A DNA stretch of 6,222 nt from Pseudomonadota bacterium (GTDB lineage Bacteria > Pseudomonadota > Alphaproteobacteria > Rhizobiales > Xanthobacteraceae). Below are positions 5,134 through 6,222 of this stretch, piece by piece (position 1 is the first letter of the stretch; each line of letters starts with the position of its first letter). A program made the position numbers and the translations under genes. Where the stretch lies: positions 1-6,222 of the forward strand of contig JAJYAH010000436.1 of NCBI GenBank assembly GCA_021779635.1, read 5' to 3'. The notes below the pieces were generated by a model. It saw nothing but the letters and a program-made list of their open reading frames with translations. It was not told the DNA's origin and searched no databases.

Positions 5134-6222
5134 TTAGAATTTCACCTTTGCGCTAACCGTGACGGCTTGGGCCAGCAGGCTGGATTGCGCGTAGGTCGGC
5201 GCGCCCGTACCGAGGAGCTGATTGGTTGGCCGCAATACATCGCTCATCCAGAAGACGTTGTAGCCCAGGCTAAGCGTAAGAAAATTCGGAAGCACGTCAT
5301 AATTCAGTTTAAGCGCGCTGCTCGGAATGTAGGCGAACACCGTCCGCGAGTGGTTACCGGAATTCGCAGGCGACGCGAAAATCCCGCTGCCGCTTGTCGT
5401 TGTGCTCGTCGTGACGACGGGCGTCGCCGCCGATCCGGGAGGCTTGCCAGCGGCGACGGTAAGCGGAATCCCGGCGAGCATAAGCGTCGACGTCGGCGTG
5501 GTCGCACTGGTGACGGTCGACATTGTGCTTCCGCTTGCCGACAGGGATTCGAAGTTGGCGCCGAGGGCAACCTTCGCGTCACCCGAGATCGACCAGCGCT
5601 CATCCAGCCGGAAGTCACCACCGGCTCCGAATTGCGGACCGATGAAGTTGTTGCGCGTGCTGATAAGGTCGCTGGTCCCGGTGATGGAGCTGGTCGAATC
5701 CGTGAAGTTGGGATTTCCGGGAAGGCCGAGGGCCTTCTCGAACGTCGTAACCTCGGTATGAACGGCGGTCGATGTCGTGTTCAGGGAGAGACTTTCACTG
5801 AGGTTTGCGTACTTGACGCCAGCGGAGACGTCGATTTCGACGCCGCGTTCCCGGAACAAAGGCGTGGCCACTCGATAATTGAGGTCGGCTCCCCAAAGCA
5901 TTTGGGAATAGCTTGCGCTGGCGGTTCCCGTGGACTGGTCCGTTGAGGTCTTGTTGAACAGGCCAACGAATACGTCGGGCGTCGTGTTCACCGATACGTT
6001 TGTTGAGGTGAGCGTCGATGGTCGGTTGACAACGAAGAGCTGACCGATCCCGTTCGCGTCGAAGAACGGAACGCCCACGCCATTGCCGCCCTGCCCGCTG
6101 GTAAAGCTGGTGCTCCCTTGTCCAATAAAGAATCCACCACCCTCGATGGCCTGAGTGTGTTCGGCATCGAGCCAGTGGCCGAAACGCAGCTCCTCGCCGC
6201 TGTGAATGCCCGTATTGAGCCC
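5134..6222 (-). CDS. BBP7-family outer-membrane beta-barrel protein (5' end cut by window)
   Basis: The C-terminal 362 residues of a larger protein, open without interruption to the right edge; the signal peptide and first strands lie outside. The visible part starts with ELRFGHWLDAEHTQAIEGGGFFIGQ (about 11-35), a glycine/aromatic strand pattern typical of BBP7 barrels. It ends with LGYNVFWMSDVLRPTNQLL (about 319-337), the family's GY-x-x-x-x-W-x-x-x-x-RP-x-x-Q motif. The last residue is Phe (SAKVKF), the usual insertion signal for the BAM machinery. Between about 228 and 278 is a long Ser/Thr/Ala/Gly-rich tract, probably a surface loop. A GTG at 6078 could be mistaken for a start, but the frame continues upstream with clear family sequence. 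BBP7 proteins have no firmly known function. The gene is convergent with the MFS gene and ends at a hairpin. Confidence 0.88.
   Translation of the reverse strand, partial: GLNTGIHSGEELRFGHWLDAEHTQAIEGGGFFIGQGSTSFTSGQGGNGVGVPFFDANGIGQLFVVNRPSTLTSTNVSVNTTPDVFVGLFNKTSTDQSTGTASASYSQMLWGADLNYRVATPLFRERGVEIDVSAGVKYANLSESLSLNTTSTAVHTEVTTFEKALGLPGNPNFTDSTSSITGTSDLISTRNNFIGPQFGAGGDFRLDERWSISGDAKVALGANFESLSASGSTMSTVTSATTPTSTLMLAGIPLTVAAGKPPGSAATPVVTTSTTTSGSGIFASPANSGNHSRTVFAYIPSSALKLNYDVLPNFLTLSLGYNVFWMSDVLRPTNQLLGTGAPTYAQSSLLAQAVTVSAKVKF
5389..5541 (-). other. Low-complexity Ser/Thr/Gly-rich segment within the BBP7 protein
   Basis: About 51 codons inside the barrel gene encode mostly Ser, Thr, Ala, Gly, Val and Pro, including runs such as TSTTTSGSG. 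It sits between strand-like stretches and is best read as an extended extracellular loop. Such a loop may vary in length between strains and could be glycosylated or antigenic; that is inference only. Confidence 0.5.

Noticed and set aside
5167..5946. 259-residue plus-strand open frame
   Set aside because: It is long but antisense to the BBP7 gene, which has clear family motifs and a C-terminal Phe; this frame is Arg/Gly-rich with no domain.

Overview
The window looks like chromosomal DNA of an alphaproteobacterium, most likely Bradyrhizobium or a close relative. This rests on moderately high GC and on protein families I associate with that group: a class III cyclase with TolB-like and TPR regions, a BBP7-type outer-membrane barrel, and a His/Cys-bearing membrane-anchored small protein. 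The assignment is by recollection of families, not by a search. I see no RNA gene, CRISPR array, insertion sequence or tRNA.

Layout. (1) 1-1166, minus strand: the N-terminal 388 residues of an adenylate/guanylate cyclase with a catalytic domain, a TolB-like domain and the start of a TPR region; it runs off the left edge. (2) 1167-1482: no convincing gene, only small hairpins. (3) 1483-3352, minus strand: three envelope genes in a row, probably one operon. In transcription order they encode a 129-residue membrane-anchored protein with a His/Cys cluster, a 342-residue predicted outer-membrane beta-barrel, and a 125-residue secreted protein with four cysteines. The last two are 10 bases apart, and the Shine-Dalgarno of the third overlaps the stop codon of the second. 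(4) 3353-3694: a divergent intergenic region with a good sigma70-type promoter facing right and a perfect 14-base dyad that could be an operator. (5) 3695-5020, plus strand: a 12-TM-sized MFS permease resembling the BT1/folate-biopterin branch. (6) 5021-5133: a strong hairpin between convergent genes. (7) 5134-6222, minus strand: the C-terminal 362 residues of a BBP7-family outer-membrane protein, running off the right edge.

How the genes may work together. Four of the six genes encode cell-envelope proteins and one an inner-membrane transporter. The three-gene operon is the most coherent unit: a metal-ligand-like small protein, a barrel and a secreted Cys protein suggest envelope handling of a metal or another small solute. 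No metal pump or regulator is visible here, so this stays a hypothesis. The cyclase and the BBP7 gene look like independent neighbours. I found no clearly novel system; the envelope operon and the divergent control region are the best candidates for follow-up.
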